NCBI GenBank assembly: GCA_012861695.1 | Contig: JAAOOA010000584.1 | Location: 124,001-188,000, forward strand | DNA from: Trematomus loennbergii | Taxonomy: Eukaryota; Chordata; Actinopteri; Perciformes; Nototheniidae | DNA length: 64,000 nt | Direction: 5' to 3' | Shown here: positions 1 to 12,380 of the stretch, piece by piece | Position numbering within the stretch: the first letter of the stretch is position 1 | Layout of the letters: every line of letters begins with the position of its first letter | Notes under the pieces: model-generated | Told to the model about the DNA's origin: nothing | Databases searched by the model: none | The model's input: only the letters and a program-made list of their open reading frames with translations | Program-made: the position numbers and the translations under genes

Positions 1-519
1 AATAGCTAAGGGTGATGATCTGACTTGAAGTGTGTGTTTTGCTCCCGCTGCATCACAGCGGGAGGAGCTGCGTGTCTCCGTCCTGTCAGATTAGACTTCA
101 CTCGCGTTTATGTCCATATCGAGATAAAGATAAATAATCTGAATTCAGTGTGCAGTGTACTTTTGCGGGGGTGAGCAGCAGAGGAGGGGGGGGCAGGGCT
201 ATTGCGTCATCATTATCACAAAATGATCGTATAGAGGCGATCACACGGAGCCGTTGGACCCCCCCAGAGCGCTCCGTTCCCAGATCTATCCACCTTTGGA
301 CCCGTTGTCGTTTGCGGGGTCCGTTTCTATCGTTTCGTTACGGCCTCGTGTGGCAAAAAGGGCTATACGCAAGAGAAATATGCGGATACAACCCGTTTTC
401 GTTCCCGTGGGGCCGGGGCCTGTGTCTCTGTCTGTCTGTGGGCATGTCTGCTCTGATTAGATGCTGCTTGTAGCTACAAAAACCAAGTATGTGTGTTGCT
501 GAACTTAGCGGAGAAATGC
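1..519. repeat. Left-edge interspersed repeat fragment
   Basis: The first ~45 bases recur in the same orientation near 9340-9385 and inverted near 7930-7970, so the window opens inside a repeat. The remainder to ~519 has short open frames but no recognisable protein, splice structure or RNA gene. Confidence 0.5.
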
Positions 520-2054
520 AGAAAAGTGAAATGATTTGAATAAAAATTGTTACAGCTCAAATGCATTGCAGAGTAGGAAAAATAGTGAAGAAGCTTAATA
601 TTTAAAAGAAAAGGTTTCAAAAAGGTATAAACCACAACATTGTCCTGAAATAGCTGAATAAGTTAATAGTTGAATGGTTTCTGCAGCTGAAATTAGGCTG
701 AAGGAGTTAAATATCAGATGTAAGTAGTATGAAGTCTCCATCAGACAGAAAATAATAGGCTGAGACAGTCTGTTAAAGTCCAGTCTGTCAGTGTTGTTTC
801 TGTTCCTGAGCACCTACTCATAACACCCAATCATAACACCTATGTGTGTGTCCAGAGATCAAAGACAACCAACTTTAGCAGATTTAGAGATTGTGTGTAT
901 GAAATGAACAGTTAGAACTGACTGCTGTCAGTTGGAGTGATGACATCATCGTGTTTATAGTTGAGCTAACGAGCTGCCTAGAGATCAAAGGCTTCATTGT
1001 TCTGAATGAGAGATGAACCTCTTACATGTGAACGTTTTGTGGAAGAACGATAACAGATATCTGTGAAATTTCAAAACGTGAAGCATGTGAAGGAAGTTGA
1101 GTATCTGAAGTGTAATTTTTGTGTACTTTCGGGTTAATAATGTGGCCTTTTTAGCAGTTTAAGAAAGGTGTGCGGCTGCTGCTGTGAGGAAATATCTGCC
1201 TGAAATTACAATGGGCTTTAATGGAGACATGTTGAACGTTTTTGTCACTTCATGCCCTCAAGAGGCATTTTGTTTAATTATTTTGCTTAATTATTTGTCA
1301 TTTTTCAAGCTATGAGATGTTTTCCTACGTTTATCATGAAAAATTATGTCTCAAGAATGTAGGGTTTGGGAATTATGGCAAGTTTAAAACATTTTTTGGG
1401 AGAATTTCAAGCACTCTCCACTCTGTTTTGAGATCAAAGCACTCTAGACTTAACGAGCTGCTCCATCCACACTAATGTTAAAATCTGAAGAAAGCCTCTT
1501 TACCAAGCTCCAAACAAAGTTAATTATCTCAAAAAGTGTAAAAGATATAAAGAATCTGAATAACAAGTTTTATAGCTGAAAGTATTGTGATCATTTGAAA
1601 GTTGGAATGAAGTGTCTAGCTGAAATTATGTGGAAGGAGAAGCATTTGGCGCAAAGTGTAGGAAAAGAGGATTTGAAGGCATCTCCCATTGACTTAAATG
1701 TTAAAAAAAAGAGTTTAAAAAGCTGAATATATCAAAAAGTATAAAATATTTTTAAAAAGTTGAACGTTTCCATCGATTCCTGAACAGGCTGAATAGTTTG
1801 ATATTTGAATGGTTTCTGTAGCTAAAAGTAAGCTGAAGTTATGGAGAGCCAAAGTATGGTTGAAAAATAATAATAATAAGGGAAGAATAAAGAAAATTGA
1901 AGTACTATAGTGGAATGCTGTGGCACAGCATTCGCACTAAAATAAGGGGAAGAATAAAGATTCGAAGAACTATAGTGGAATGCTGTAAACAGCATTCGCA
2001 CTAATAAAGAAATTGAAGTACTATAGTGGAATGCTGTGGCACAGCATTCGCACT
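520..2054. repeat. Diverged AT-rich interspersed repeat with palindromic end motif
   Basis: Related phrases recur ~1.1 kb apart: the stretch around 655-705 resembles 1785-1845, and 614-630 resembles 1726-1745. It ends in three copies (about 1908-1940, 1970-2013, 2022-2056) of a unit reading ACTATAGTGGAATGCTGT followed by ACAGCATTCGCACTAA, an inverted repeat around GAATGCTGT/ACAGCATTC. No coding frame is supported. Its family was not determined. Confidence 0.55.
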
Positions 2055-2210
2055 AATAAGCCTTTGTCTAAAATGGACAACATTGTAACTAAGGAGATTT
2101 AAACTATACAGCGATTCTGCACTCGGTCAATCAGCTGCTCTTCATTTCTTTCCTGCTATATTCAATGAGTGATACAAATATTTTTTACCATACGTTCTGA
2201 ATAAAACTGA

Positions 2211-2735
2211 TACTGTTGGACTCGGTACTAGTTGACTGCTACAGAAATAAAAGGAAGTACTTTACTGTGTACTTTGTGAGTAATCCTCTGTCAGAGTCCC
2301 TCCATAGTAGCCTACATAATGCATGTTATCTGCTATCTTTGATTAATGATACAAAATAAAATGTTACCATTAGTTCTTAATGAAATTGATACGGTTGACT
2401 TTGTATTAGTAAGCCTACTACTAACAATACATTGAAGTATTTTTACTGTGTATTTTTGAGAAATACTCTGTCAAAGTCCCTGCTGAGAACAAAATCAAGC
2501 CACCTCTGCTAAGTTTGATGAGGGAATTCTTTTTTGTTGCCATTAGTTCTTCGTGAGATTGATCCTGTTGGACTCAGTACTACTGAAACTACCCCACAAG
2601 TACTATGAAGTACTTATTGTGTACTTTTCCAGTAATCCTCTGTCAATGTCCCCTCCTGAGTACAAGAATGCATGTTTTTCTTTTAATAAGCCTTAAAAAA
2701 ACATTTCTTCCTGAGAATGATATTGTTGGACAGAG
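2211..2735. repeat. ~160-180 bp tandem repeat array in foldback arm
   Basis: Successive units begin at about 2211, 2390, 2563 and 2721. Each carries TACTGTTGGACTCAGTACTA-like, ACTGTGTACTTTTTGAGTAAT-like and TCAAACTCCCCTCCTGAGTA-like blocks. The same unit recurs as an array at 44960-45500 and inverted at 46100-46640. Confidence 0.8.
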
Positions 2736-3362
2736 TATTTTAAGAGGATGGTAGACATGATATCAGCAATACTTCCAGTCAGTACTCCGGCAGCAGCATT
2801 TCACACCTTGGAAAGTCTTTAGAGTCTGGCCTGGAATGGATAGCTGGTCACAAATATCCTTCAGCAAAGTAACACACTCTGTCACATGGTTGCCCTCTTA
2901 TGATGCTGCTGTCTTTTAATATATAATTATTCCTCTGCCGCTAGTTCGTTCCTCACAGATTGTTCAGTCTCATCAGCCTCATCCTTCCATCAGTCCCAGT
3001 TAACGCCTCCAGCACACTTCCAGTATCTGACTCCATATGATATTGTCCTGATACTGTAAGGGTGATGCCCCATGATCACAAAATGACCCCTCTAAAGTCT
3101 GAGTGCCAAGGACCTCATATTATGTCTGTCATTAATGTTACATCACCCATTATAACAATTTTCTTTCCTTTTTTCTCTTCTCTTAACTGAATAGTCCTGA
3201 CTTTAAGTATAACCCAATGTAAAGTCCTTTTCCTGCACCATTTTAAGGCTTCATAACAGGCATGTTTACTGTATGTGTTTGGAGAAATAACACAATCAAT
3301 GGCCCAGAATTATACTTTATAAACTATGAATCTTGTGGTGCTTGAAGAAATACAGACGGGTT

Positions 3363-3400
3363 ACGCCGGCCAGGTTATATATATATATATATATATATAT
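3363..3400. repeat. (AT)n microsatellite
   Basis: A run of alternating TA dinucleotides inside the foldback core. A second AT run sits at the palindrome centre (3776-3818). Confidence 0.9.
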
Positions 3401-3694
3401 GCCTTTTTTGGAGCCATTTTTTCAATATTTATTCAAATGTCACTAGTTATTTAAACAAACCACTATCTGAGGATTATACAAGCAACCATAAAACACCCTT
3501 TATCTAGAGAGCCATTGAAGCCCATGAAGAATTTATCCTTCCACAAATCTTTTCAACTGCTGTATTAATAAAGTTGCCAAGTGTTTTCAAATTCAAGTTA
3601 AGGCACTATCTGTGTAAAACATTACAAATATTCTTCATTTGCAGTATTTTAAAAATGTTCAGAAAGACTGCATCAATTATATGCTATATATATA

Positions 3695-3786
3695 TATATA
3701 AAATTGAAAGTAAACTATATCAAACACCACATCCATGGCAATTATCTATTTTGTTAAGTTAATAACAATATTGATATTATATATAT

Positions 3787-3817
<31 letters not shown>

Positions 3818-3900
3818 ATATCAATATGTTATTAACTTAACAAAAATAGGATAATTGCCATGGATGTGGTGTTTGATATAGTTTACTTTCAATTTTAACT
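3695..3900. repeat. Central palindrome of the foldback element
   Basis: About 95 bases left of an AT-rich centre (~3800) are repeated in reverse complement on the right. Both arms include a CCATGGCAATTATC-type block and TTTACTTTCAATTTT or its complement. This is the symmetry centre of the 2055-12836 element and would extrude as a cruciform. Confidence 0.85.
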
Positions 3901-4402
3901 ATTTTAGGCAGAAAAACGTATATTGACGAAACCTTTTTTAATAATTTACTATAATTTAGAAAGGTTTTTGTGAGAAATCATTTCAAAAGTAAACTTATTT
4001 TTCATTTATATTTCAATTTGAAATGTTTGCACAAACATTATTAATTTATACATTTTTATAAACATTTTAAATTATGAATCCATAATTTTATTGTTATTTC
4101 CTTGAGGCTGGGGAAGATATCCAGCATGTGGTTCAACATGTAATATAAGTAAGTATATGTACAACATGGAAAGTAAAAAAATAAGTTTAATAGGAGGATG
4201 TGGATTTATTTTCTCTCACCTTGTAATTACACAATCAAACAATCTATAATTTAGCTCTGACCTTCATAAAAACATTTTGTTGAATTGGACACATTTTCCA
4301 AGCTCTATTGACAGACATGCAATGACTGGGACTGGAAGAATCTGAGAGGAATGAACTAGGAGCAGAGAAATAATCAAATTTAAAAGACAGCAGGCCAACA
4401 AG

Positions 4403-4597
4403 CAGGGGCGGACTGGGACTACAAATCAGCCCGGGACTCTCGACCGGCCCACTTCGGTACCGCCGGCCCACCTCGGTAAATTACTAACGGGGGGTGCTAG
4501 TGACTTATCCGACCGGCCCACATCGTCCGACCGGCCCACTTCGGTACCGGCCCATCGGGATTCGTCCCGAGCGTCCCGATGGCCAGTCCCGCCCCTG
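4403..4597. mobile_element. hAT-type MITE, 195 bp, with 8 bp target duplication
   Basis: Ends CAGGGGCGGACTGG and CCAGTCCCGCCCCTG form terminal inverted repeats. The flanks CCAACAAG (4395-4402 and 4598-4605) are identical 8 bp target duplications, which is diagnostic of the hAT superfamily. The interior repeats GACCGGCCCACTTCGGTACC-like blocks. It is non-coding and sits inside the right core of the foldback element. Confidence 0.9.
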
Positions 4598-5594
4598 CCA
4601 ACAAGAGTCACAAGGGTGTGTCACTTTGCTGAAGGATATTTGTGACCAGCTATCCAGGCCAGACTCTAAAGACTTTCCAAGGGTAAAAATGCTGCTGCTG
4701 GAGTACTGACTGGAAGTATTGCTGATATTATGTCAACCATCCTCTTAAAGTACTCTGTCCAACAATAACAGTCTCATAAGAAAGGTGTTTTAATGCTTAT
4801 CAAATAGCAGAGAACATGCATTATTGTACTCAGGAGGGGACATTAGGTGCGTTCACACCGAGTACTTTGGTGTACTTTTCCCACAATAGTTCATCAGAAC
4901 TACGATATATTTGCGTTCACACCAAAAGCCCCAGGAACTAAAGTAGCTCAACTTAGTTCTTCAGACCGGCTTTTCAGGCCCTGCTCGAGAGCAGGGCCTG
5001 TCGTGGGAGAAAGTAGTTCCTACGTCTGATTGGCTGTGCGGAATGCAAACCACGCCCGTTTGACTCAGAATTTTTGTTGTAAGCGGCCATTGTATTCCTC
5101 GCTTCGCAGCACACACGAAGAGATTCCTTTTGTGAAAGCAGTTATTATAGCAACACTAAATAAATCAATTGGAGCGGTGGAGTGATGAGATGAGGATGTG
5201 TCTGCGCTTCTGGCGATTGACTCGGAGGACGCGAAGCGGCACATTCAGAAGCTTCTACTGAATGCAGTTTCTGTGGCTCTGCAAAGTTAGCAGACCTGGC
5301 AAAGTCATGTCGGGACGACTACCAGGTAAAATAAAATACATGCACTGCACTGTTTTAATCTGCACAATACTGGTCTTAGAGTACTTTTATTTGCTCAGTA
5401 CAGATGAAGCGTTCTTATTTTGGACAGTTTAAAATGCGAGGGTCGTGATCGGTTCGTGCACGTTCCGTGATGGCCGGCCGGCCCCCAGTCTGACTTGATA
5501 CCGCCCCCGTGATAAATACATTTAATTATTGTGAAGCCAGCTGCAATGGATCATTGATCCACCAGGGGGTGCAGTGGGGTTCCACACTGGAGTC

Positions 5595-7460
5595 ATGTGA
5601 AATCAACTTCTTTGTTGTTAAGATCCATATGTCACGGATAGGATCATAGTCTGTGCTAAATAAGACATGTAATCATTTAAATAATGTTGTTTAGTCGGAA
5701 AAAACGAACGAGCCGGCTCTCCCGATTTTTAATCCTAATTTAATCATCATCATTGATGTTTATGTTCGCCGAATTGACATGAAATCACTGACAAATATGA
5801 ATATTCTGTATTCAACTTCATTGAAACGATCAGGATGGGTGTTATTTTTCCCCACAATGACCAAGTCGCTGCAAATGATCCCATGTATTACATGTACATG
5901 GCCACATTCTCAACAAAGTTACGTAACGAAACATTCTGTATTCCTTGCTTACTTTTTATTTAATGCTTTATAACAGCTGGAATAGTTCGTTTAGAACAGG
6001 CACCTCACTCGCAATCTGCTCCTCCGCAACGCCTACCACCTACCTCCGGCTGAAATTATGAATGTACAGTAAGGCATAGTAATCATAGATAACACGGCAG
6101 GGTCCGTTACAGTTTGTTTTCATCTGATTTCAAATATTTCAAATGTCTGAAGTTAATAAATACATTCTCAGTGTTCAAGTCAATAATAGTCATATAAGAA
6201 AAGTACTGATCTAATAACAGAGATTTTATAAGGACTTTTCAATGTTCGACATCGCTCATGTGAAATACAGTAAACTGGATGTTGTGGTGCCGAGAGGCGG
6301 GGTATCAAAAGTACAAGCTAAACTTTTATTTAGCATCTGAACACACTTGTAAACAACGTGATGCCCGGGAAGCGAAGACCCGGCGGAAACAGCTGGTCTG
6401 GTTCACTAAAATGTCCGTGTACAGTATATCTGGTACTAATGTATAGCGGATCTTTGTTAAGATCCATATGTCACGGATAGGATCATAGTCTGTGCTAAAT
6501 AAGACATGTAATCATTTACAAAACATCACCATGTTGTTATGCGCATGTGCGAGATGTTATGCATGTGCGCATGTGCGAGATGGTCCGCCATGTTGCACAA
6601 CTCAATTAAAAAAAGTGTGTTGGTGTATGATCACATTTGTATATGAAAATGTCAGAAGTTAATAAATACATTCTCAATGTTTAAGTCAATCACTGAAGAT
6701 GCTTACGATATCATAAAATCTAAGTGTTAATGATTGTCAGTAGAGATGGGATGGCAGAAGGTGCTATATATATATATATAATTCCAAAGCTGGTAAAGAC
6801 CTTTCAAATTTAGCAATAATAGTCATATAAGAAAAGTACTGATTTGTTCTTGAATCAACTTTTTTATGGAAAATGTTTTATGTAATTTTATTTCATTTTA
6901 AATAAAATGAAAGACATTCACAGTTAATGTAATTACATTATTAATGCCATACATTTTTAAATGTAATTAGATATACATTATTAATGCCATACATTTTTGC
7001 ATAAATATTTATTCAGTATGATAGCTGTCTAACAGAAGTTAAATCCATTTCTCACTTATTCTGACAATGTACTTAACCCCAAATAAAAGAACCCAATAAA
7101 AATAGTTGTTAAATAATAGTGAAGTCACGTTGTAATAACAATAACTCATCTCTCTCGGTTTTTTTTTTGTTTCTTTGTGTGCTTTGCCAAAAGCCACTGT
7201 GTCAAGTGTCCTAGTTGGGTTGCCGTAACGAACAGCAGCCGGCTCTCGATTTTTAATCCTAATTTAATCGTTTATGTTCGCCGAATTGACATGAAATCAC
7301 TGACAAATATGAATATACTGTATTCAACTTCATTAAAATGTTATTAACGTGCCTAAACTCAGTAATTCACTAAAAATTACTGATCCCTGGGTGTTATTTT
7401 TCCCCATAATGACCAAGTCGCTGCAAATTATCCCGCTTATTACATGGCCACAAAGTAACG
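5595..7460. repeat. Dispersed direct duplications inside the 7.75 kb element
   Basis: About 5618-5692 recurs at 6456-6520 (TTAAGATCCATATGTCACGG core). About 5725-5935 recurs with indels at 7245-7460 (TTATGTTCGCCGAATTGACA core). About 6145-6230 recurs in pieces at 6650-6700 and 6818-6845. No coding frame is supported. The pattern suggests repeated local duplication or several related insertions. Confidence 0.65.
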
Positions 7461-7929
7461 ACATGACTCCCAATATTAATTAAAATGCTTTTATGGATTT
7501 AGAAAATATTTTTATTGATTTAAAAAATAGTTGTATGTATTGATTTAAATTTACATGCATCCGCTAAGAAAAATAGTCCGTCTGTTTCATTCTAACATAA
7601 CGCTCCAAATATGACTGTTTCCACTCGGACTTCAATACAGCAACACCATTGTTTGGTTTCCATGGTAGCGTGTCTCTTTGGTAGCGTGCACTCCTTTCCT
7701 GTAAATTACAGGTCCAGCCAGGCAAAACAGTAATATGAAATATGAACGTTAGTTTTTAACTGAAATGATCAAATAAAGTCAAAATGTCACAGTGTTTACA
7801 AACATTGACCATACCGTTCACCAGCCCCCACCCCACTATGTTGAGTATAGCCTACTCTTTGTTTAAAACGAATTGGCCATCGGAATGTGTGTGTCCCAAC
7901 CCCCCCCTGTGATATCTCTTCTCCAGCAG

Positions 7930-9570
7930 TCTGTAGTTTGTGTTCGCAGATCATCACCCTTAGCTATTTCAATTACCTCTCAAACAACCTAAACTAGTTA
8001 TAAATGTTTATTTTAATAAAGTATGTGCCGCCGGAGAAGTGAATCACAGTGATCTCATAAACATATGACCAATGTGCGAGGGTGATGACATCAGAGCATC
8101 GTCCTATGGGCTTAGCCCCGGACAGGTACAACAGGTATTCACTCAGAGGGGGGTTATCCATTTACATGTCAAAAAGCAACAAACAGTGGGCGGGTGGGGG
8201 AAGTATACTGAGAAGTATATAATGAGAACTGCTACCAATGGTGGCCTATTTAGTTTATTAAGAAATACATATTTGTAGCTTTTTTTTTATCTGCAGTAGG
8301 AAATGCAGAGAGTAGCGACAGGGCTGGTCCAACCTGATCTGTAAAGTGATCTAACTAAGTGCTATTCATTTTCTTGACGGGGAAGTGCAGTGTAAATGGG
8401 GGGCTTATAGCATTTGAAAAGCAATATAAATCACACAGTTCGTATACAATAGGCATTAAAAGCACCATCGATAACCATTGCCCTTCTCCTTTTCAAACCA
8501 AAAGAGAAAATGCAGATATTACACTCTGAAAAGAAAGGGTAGACATATCTGTACTCTTAGTGCCAAGTAGCTAAATAAATTCTCCAAATCAAACCAAATC
8601 AAACCAAGATATCTTGGGTATTCACTCAGAGGGGGGTCGGTGAACCGGGCAGAGTTTTTTCGCCGGTCAACGTGTGTGAAAGTTTAAAGTTTATCATCTA
8701 AATTTGCCGAAACAAGTTTAATATTCTGAAAGCCAAGACTTTGTTTATTTGAAATCAGATGAAAACAACTGTAACGGACCCATGTTATTCATATTCCGAG
8801 TCATAAAGACTTTATTTAAAATAAACATTTATAACTAGTTTAGGTTGTTTGAGAGGTACAGCTACCATTCTTTAATTAGATGTTTGATAAGTGCATGCAG
8901 ATCACATAAAACACGTACACAGATACATTATTTTGTATTTTTATTAAATTCGACAATGTCAATTTCACTTTCCACTATGTCCACCGTTGTTTTGTCACAA
9001 CCAATGGCAGAACTTTATTGAGGCCTGTAATTAGTCGTTGCGACTCTGAGCGTTAGGGAAACCCATCATCTTGATAAAACATGAACTTTTCTTGTTATCA
9101 TTTTATTGTGTTAACAATTAAGTTAACAGGTATTCACTCAGAGGGGGGTCGGCTTCATAGTTGTATTTCATCTAAATTTGCCGAAACAAGTTTAATATTC
9201 TGAAAGCCAAGACTTTGTTTTATTTGAAATCAGATGAAAACAACTGTAACGGACCCATGTTATTCATATTCCGAGTCATAAAGACTTTATTTAAAATAAA
9301 CATTTATAACTAGTTTAGGTTGTTTGAGAGGTAATTGAAATAGCTAAGGGTGATGATCTGACTTGAAGTGTGTGTTTTTTGCTCCTCCCCATTCTTTAAT
9401 TAGATGTTTGATAAGTGCATGCAGATCACATATAGTAAAACACGTACACAGATACATTATTTTGTATTTTTATTAAATTTGACAATCTCAATTTCACTTT
9501 CCACTATGTCCACCGTTGTTTTTCACAACCAATGGCAGAACTTTATTGAGGCCTGTAATTAGTCAACTAC
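7930..9570. repeat. Direct and inverted duplications, 8-9.6 kb
   Basis: About 8697-9025 and 9168-9560 are near-identical direct copies (ATCTAAATTTGCCGAAACAA at the start of both). The segment TTATAACTAGTTTAGGTTGT near 9305 appears inverted near 7985-8010. A 21-base motif GGTATTCACTCAGAGGGGGG starts at 8134, 8617 and 9129. No gene is recognised. Confidence 0.7.
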
Positions 9571-10380
9571 AGGTCTCTTGAAGTCTTTTTCTTCCAAAAA
9601 GCTTGTGACAAGATTTATTGCTCTTGGGGCATTAAAAACAAGATTTTAACTTTAGTTTTTTATATAATATCTGCATTGTCTCTTGTGAAAAACGAAGTCT
9701 TAGTTTGGCCATAGTTATTTAATATATAGCGCCATCTCCTGGTTAAACCCTGAAATTGGAGAATAGTGGGAGGGCCTAACATTCCTGAATACTGGTCTTT
9801 GGCAGGTCTTAGGCAGGTAACTGGCTGGCAGTAGGCAGGAAGCTGTATGCTGGGGTCCAAAATAAGAGGCTCCATCTGTAGATCGAGCTAGCCATGTAGA
9901 ACTTGCTAACGTTAGGTCCAAGCTGGCTAATAACATCTAGCTAGCTAGCTATTCTCATCCATGCCCCTATGAACACGTTTTGACTTGTGAATAAGTGTGC
10001 AATGTTCTGTAATTTGCTTCACTAACTCATGGCACTAATCGTGTGTTTCAGGCGAGGTGTTTCTCTCAGGATTAGAAACTAGTTTTCCCCTCCGGATAAA
10101 ACGATACTATAACGTTAGCAATTAGCATGCTAGCTGGACATAATGCTACCTCTGTGGCTAATGCATAGAGGTAAACAATAGATTGTAGTTGCTATAATTT
10201 CAAGTAATTTGCAACATTCATTCTACATGTTAATGGTAAAAGCTTAAACAGTTGATTACCTGCATGCCACAAAGACTGATGTTCTAATATTTTTGCACAT
10301 TTAAGTAGAAATGTAATTGAAATTCTATTTACTGCCTAAACATTGTTCCTTGTATTATCCTAAATAGTTTGACCTTGTTT
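9571..10380. other. Non-coding stretch, nothing recognised
   Basis: Contains AGCTAGCTAGCTAGCTA near 9940-9952 and scattered short frames. There is no TIR, SINE or protein similarity that can be supported. Confidence 0.4.
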
Positions 10381-10388
10381 CCTCAGAA

Positions 10389-10518
10389 GGCTTCTCCAGA
10401 CTACATGGAGGATCCCTCAGAGAAACACAGTTTCCCGTTCAGTTCCCCCCCGCTGAGAGTAGGCAGCTCCACACCTGACCGCTGCTGCCATACTGCAGCA
10501 AACAGGAGGGAACGGAGG
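10389..10518 (+). CDS. Candidate internal exon, accessory transposon protein
   Basis: Bounded by an AG acceptor (TTTCCTCAG) and a GT donor (CGGAG/GTGAAA) and open throughout in one frame, giving a proline/serine-rich peptide that starts KASPDYMEDPSEKHSF. It lies about 490 bp upstream of, and on the same strand as, the coil at 11005-11197. The two could be exons of one accessory gene of the Harbinger-like element. Weak: no family signature is visible in this exon alone. Confidence 0.35.
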
Positions 10519-10649
10519 TGAAACACACTTTATACATTTAGATATGTGGAGCACAAAGAAAAGCATTGCTAAAAAACATTTAGCAGCTAAACTGTGGATA
10601 ACAAGTAAACCACATTGGTTTGTTATTCAATATTCAAAAGCTTTTTGAA

Positions 10650-10828
10650 TCATTACATGTCACTTGTTAGACGCTTATCCAAAGCTTACATACTCAATAC
10701 TGTCCACAGGAGCACTTTGGGGTGAAGTGTCAGGGACACACGACATGCTGACTTCAGTGGGATTTGAACCTGTGCTCCCCTGATCCGAACACCAATGGAC
10801 TTATCCACTGCGCCACACGCCTCCCTAT
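10650..10828 (-). repeat. tRNA-derived SINE, minus strand
   Basis: Read on the minus strand it has an A-box-like GTGGCGCAGTGGATAAG, a B-box GGTTCAAATCC, then a body ending in TTGGATAAGCGTCTAACAAG. This is the layout of a tRNA-derived SINE. Related copies are at 11280, 13684 and 45519. Confidence 0.85.
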
Positions 10829-11004
10829 CATGTCCTGAGAGCCCTCCATCCCCCAATTGCTAGTGCCTTCACCATTTAAAATGTTAATAGTCAAATCAAA
10901 GGTGTTCCCCGTGTTCCTCCTGTTGTGTGCCGCAGAGACAGATTTGGACAATGTTGTCTCGTTGTTGCGATTAAACTGATCTTGTATCTTGCATATTTCA
11001 CCTT

Positions 11005-11197
11005 AGGAAAGTGGGCACGCGATGACAGCTTCCTTGACACCATCATGGCGATGGACCTGCGTGCCATGGTCAGCAAGGAGAATGAGGACCTGCATGCCAA
11101 GGAGATGCACGACGAACGGCTGCTGCATTCACACAAGGCCCAGGAATCGAGGTGGAGCAACAAAATACCTTTCTGGCTGGGCTTTTGGCAGTGCTAA
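11005..11197 (+). CDS. C-terminal exon of Myb/SANT-like Harbinger accessory protein (probable)
   Basis: After an acceptor CACCTTAG (to ~11004) the frame GKWARDDSFLDTIMAMDLRA continues to a stop at 11195-11197 (last residues FWLGFWQC). The block 'DDSFLDTIMAMD...' followed by many Glu/His/Lys and a Trp-rich end resembles the helical C-terminal tail of the DNA-binding accessory protein encoded by PIF/Harbinger elements, which partners the transposase in binding the element ends. No Myb domain is visible nearby, so the gene is 5'-incomplete. What else: an unrelated element-encoded coil. Resemblance is from family knowledge, not an alignment. Confidence 0.45.
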
Positions 11198-11276
11198 GCG
11201 AGCTGATTAAATCCAACAGGCCTTCAATACAAAAATTAAGAAAAACTTGTCGTTGATAAACTGTACAATGACTTGT

Positions 11277-11412
11277 TGGGAGGCGTCTGGTGCACTGGTC
11301 TGGTGCGTTGGTGTTCGGATCAGGGGAGCACAGGTTCAAACCCCACTGCAGTCAGGATATCGTTGTGTCCCTGGGCAAGACACTTCACCCCAAATTGCCT
11401 ACACCTGTGACA
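11277..11412 (+). repeat. tRNA-derived SINE, plus strand
   Basis: Plus-strand relative of the 10650 copy: GGAGGCGTCTGGTGCACTGG near the 5' end, B-box GGTTCAAACCCC, then GGGCAAGACACTTCACCCC. The A-box is diverged. The copy is 3'-truncated near 11412. Confidence 0.8.
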
Positions 11413-11837
11413 GTTAATTTTGTTTTATTGTGATTATATATATATTGCCACTGTTATTATATTGTTTTGATACTACTGACACTTATTGATCTGCTGCTGA
11501 TAAATAAGAACCTACATGCACGGCACTAGCATCATGACTGTCTTTGTTTAAACCAGCAGCAGTGCAGCGGTACACAGACTAACCTGTGTGTGTGTAACGT
11601 AGTTCTTCAGGTGTGCATGCTTAACATGTATGTTAACATGTATGTATACAAAAGTTTTTAAAGAGCTTTCAACCTCATCCCATTGTCTGTAACACACATT
11701 TAACATAATATACTCATTAATATACAGTATGAGTACTGTTTTGATACTGACATTTAATCTCTGCACTATTGTAATTGTGTCTGTTGACTGGTAAATAAAA
11801 GAGAACCAAATGCACTGTACAAAATATCAGCTTTATT

Positions 11838-12380
11838 GTCAATTTACAATTTCCATGCTGTTCAGATGCCTCTCCACAACATTGCTTCCAGGCGAATACA
11901 GAGGAGTTGAAAAGAGCCCTTGGACATTCGGAAATCTTCGATCCACTGTACGTTGGCACCACCTCCCACCAGGCCGACGTTCACCCAGAGTTCCGTAGTA
12001 TTCGCATATCTGGAACACATACAAAGACACAAATTAGCCCTACATAACTCCATAAATCCTACATTAGATAGTATTAATGTGATTTAATGAACGTACCATT
12101 GCTGTTCTTTGGGCGTGATAATGGCGAAACATGTCCATCGCGTGTGATTTCGTCGTCTAATCCTTTTGTTAAGGCTTCTTAACCGCCTTCGCCTCCGACT
12201 CAGCATGTCTATTGCATTTGAATGGTCGATCTGTATTTGTGGCTGAGTTATTGGCTTAAATAACTCCGTTACGGTGTCTGAGGTCGGAAGGTAAACAGAA
12301 GCATACAGCGGAAGCGGAATTTTTTTTTCTTCTTCTCTCGGTTTTTTGGCGAATTGCAACTTTAAGGTGCATACCGCCAC
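11838..12380 (-). pseudogene. Harbinger-type transposase N-terminal remnant, two exons
   Basis: On the minus strand a frame reaching 12380 contains the basic block SRRRRRLRSLNKRIRRRNHT (around 12205-12145) and ends near 12085. After an intron-like gap with acceptor GTGTTCCAG (~12013), a second frame reads WIEDFRMSKGSFQLLC and stops at about 11862; AATAAA follows on the same strand near 11830. Basic-rich starts followed by 'F-R-M-S/T...F..LC' are typical of the N-terminal part of PIF/Harbinger transposases, next to the element end. The DDE region is absent, so at most a truncated or alternative gene remains. This supports a Harbinger label for the 4845-12594 element. Confidence 0.5.

Noticed and set aside
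10740..10825. tRNA-like A and B boxes
   Set aside because: Part of a SINE body with a tail and sister copies, not a functional tRNA gene.
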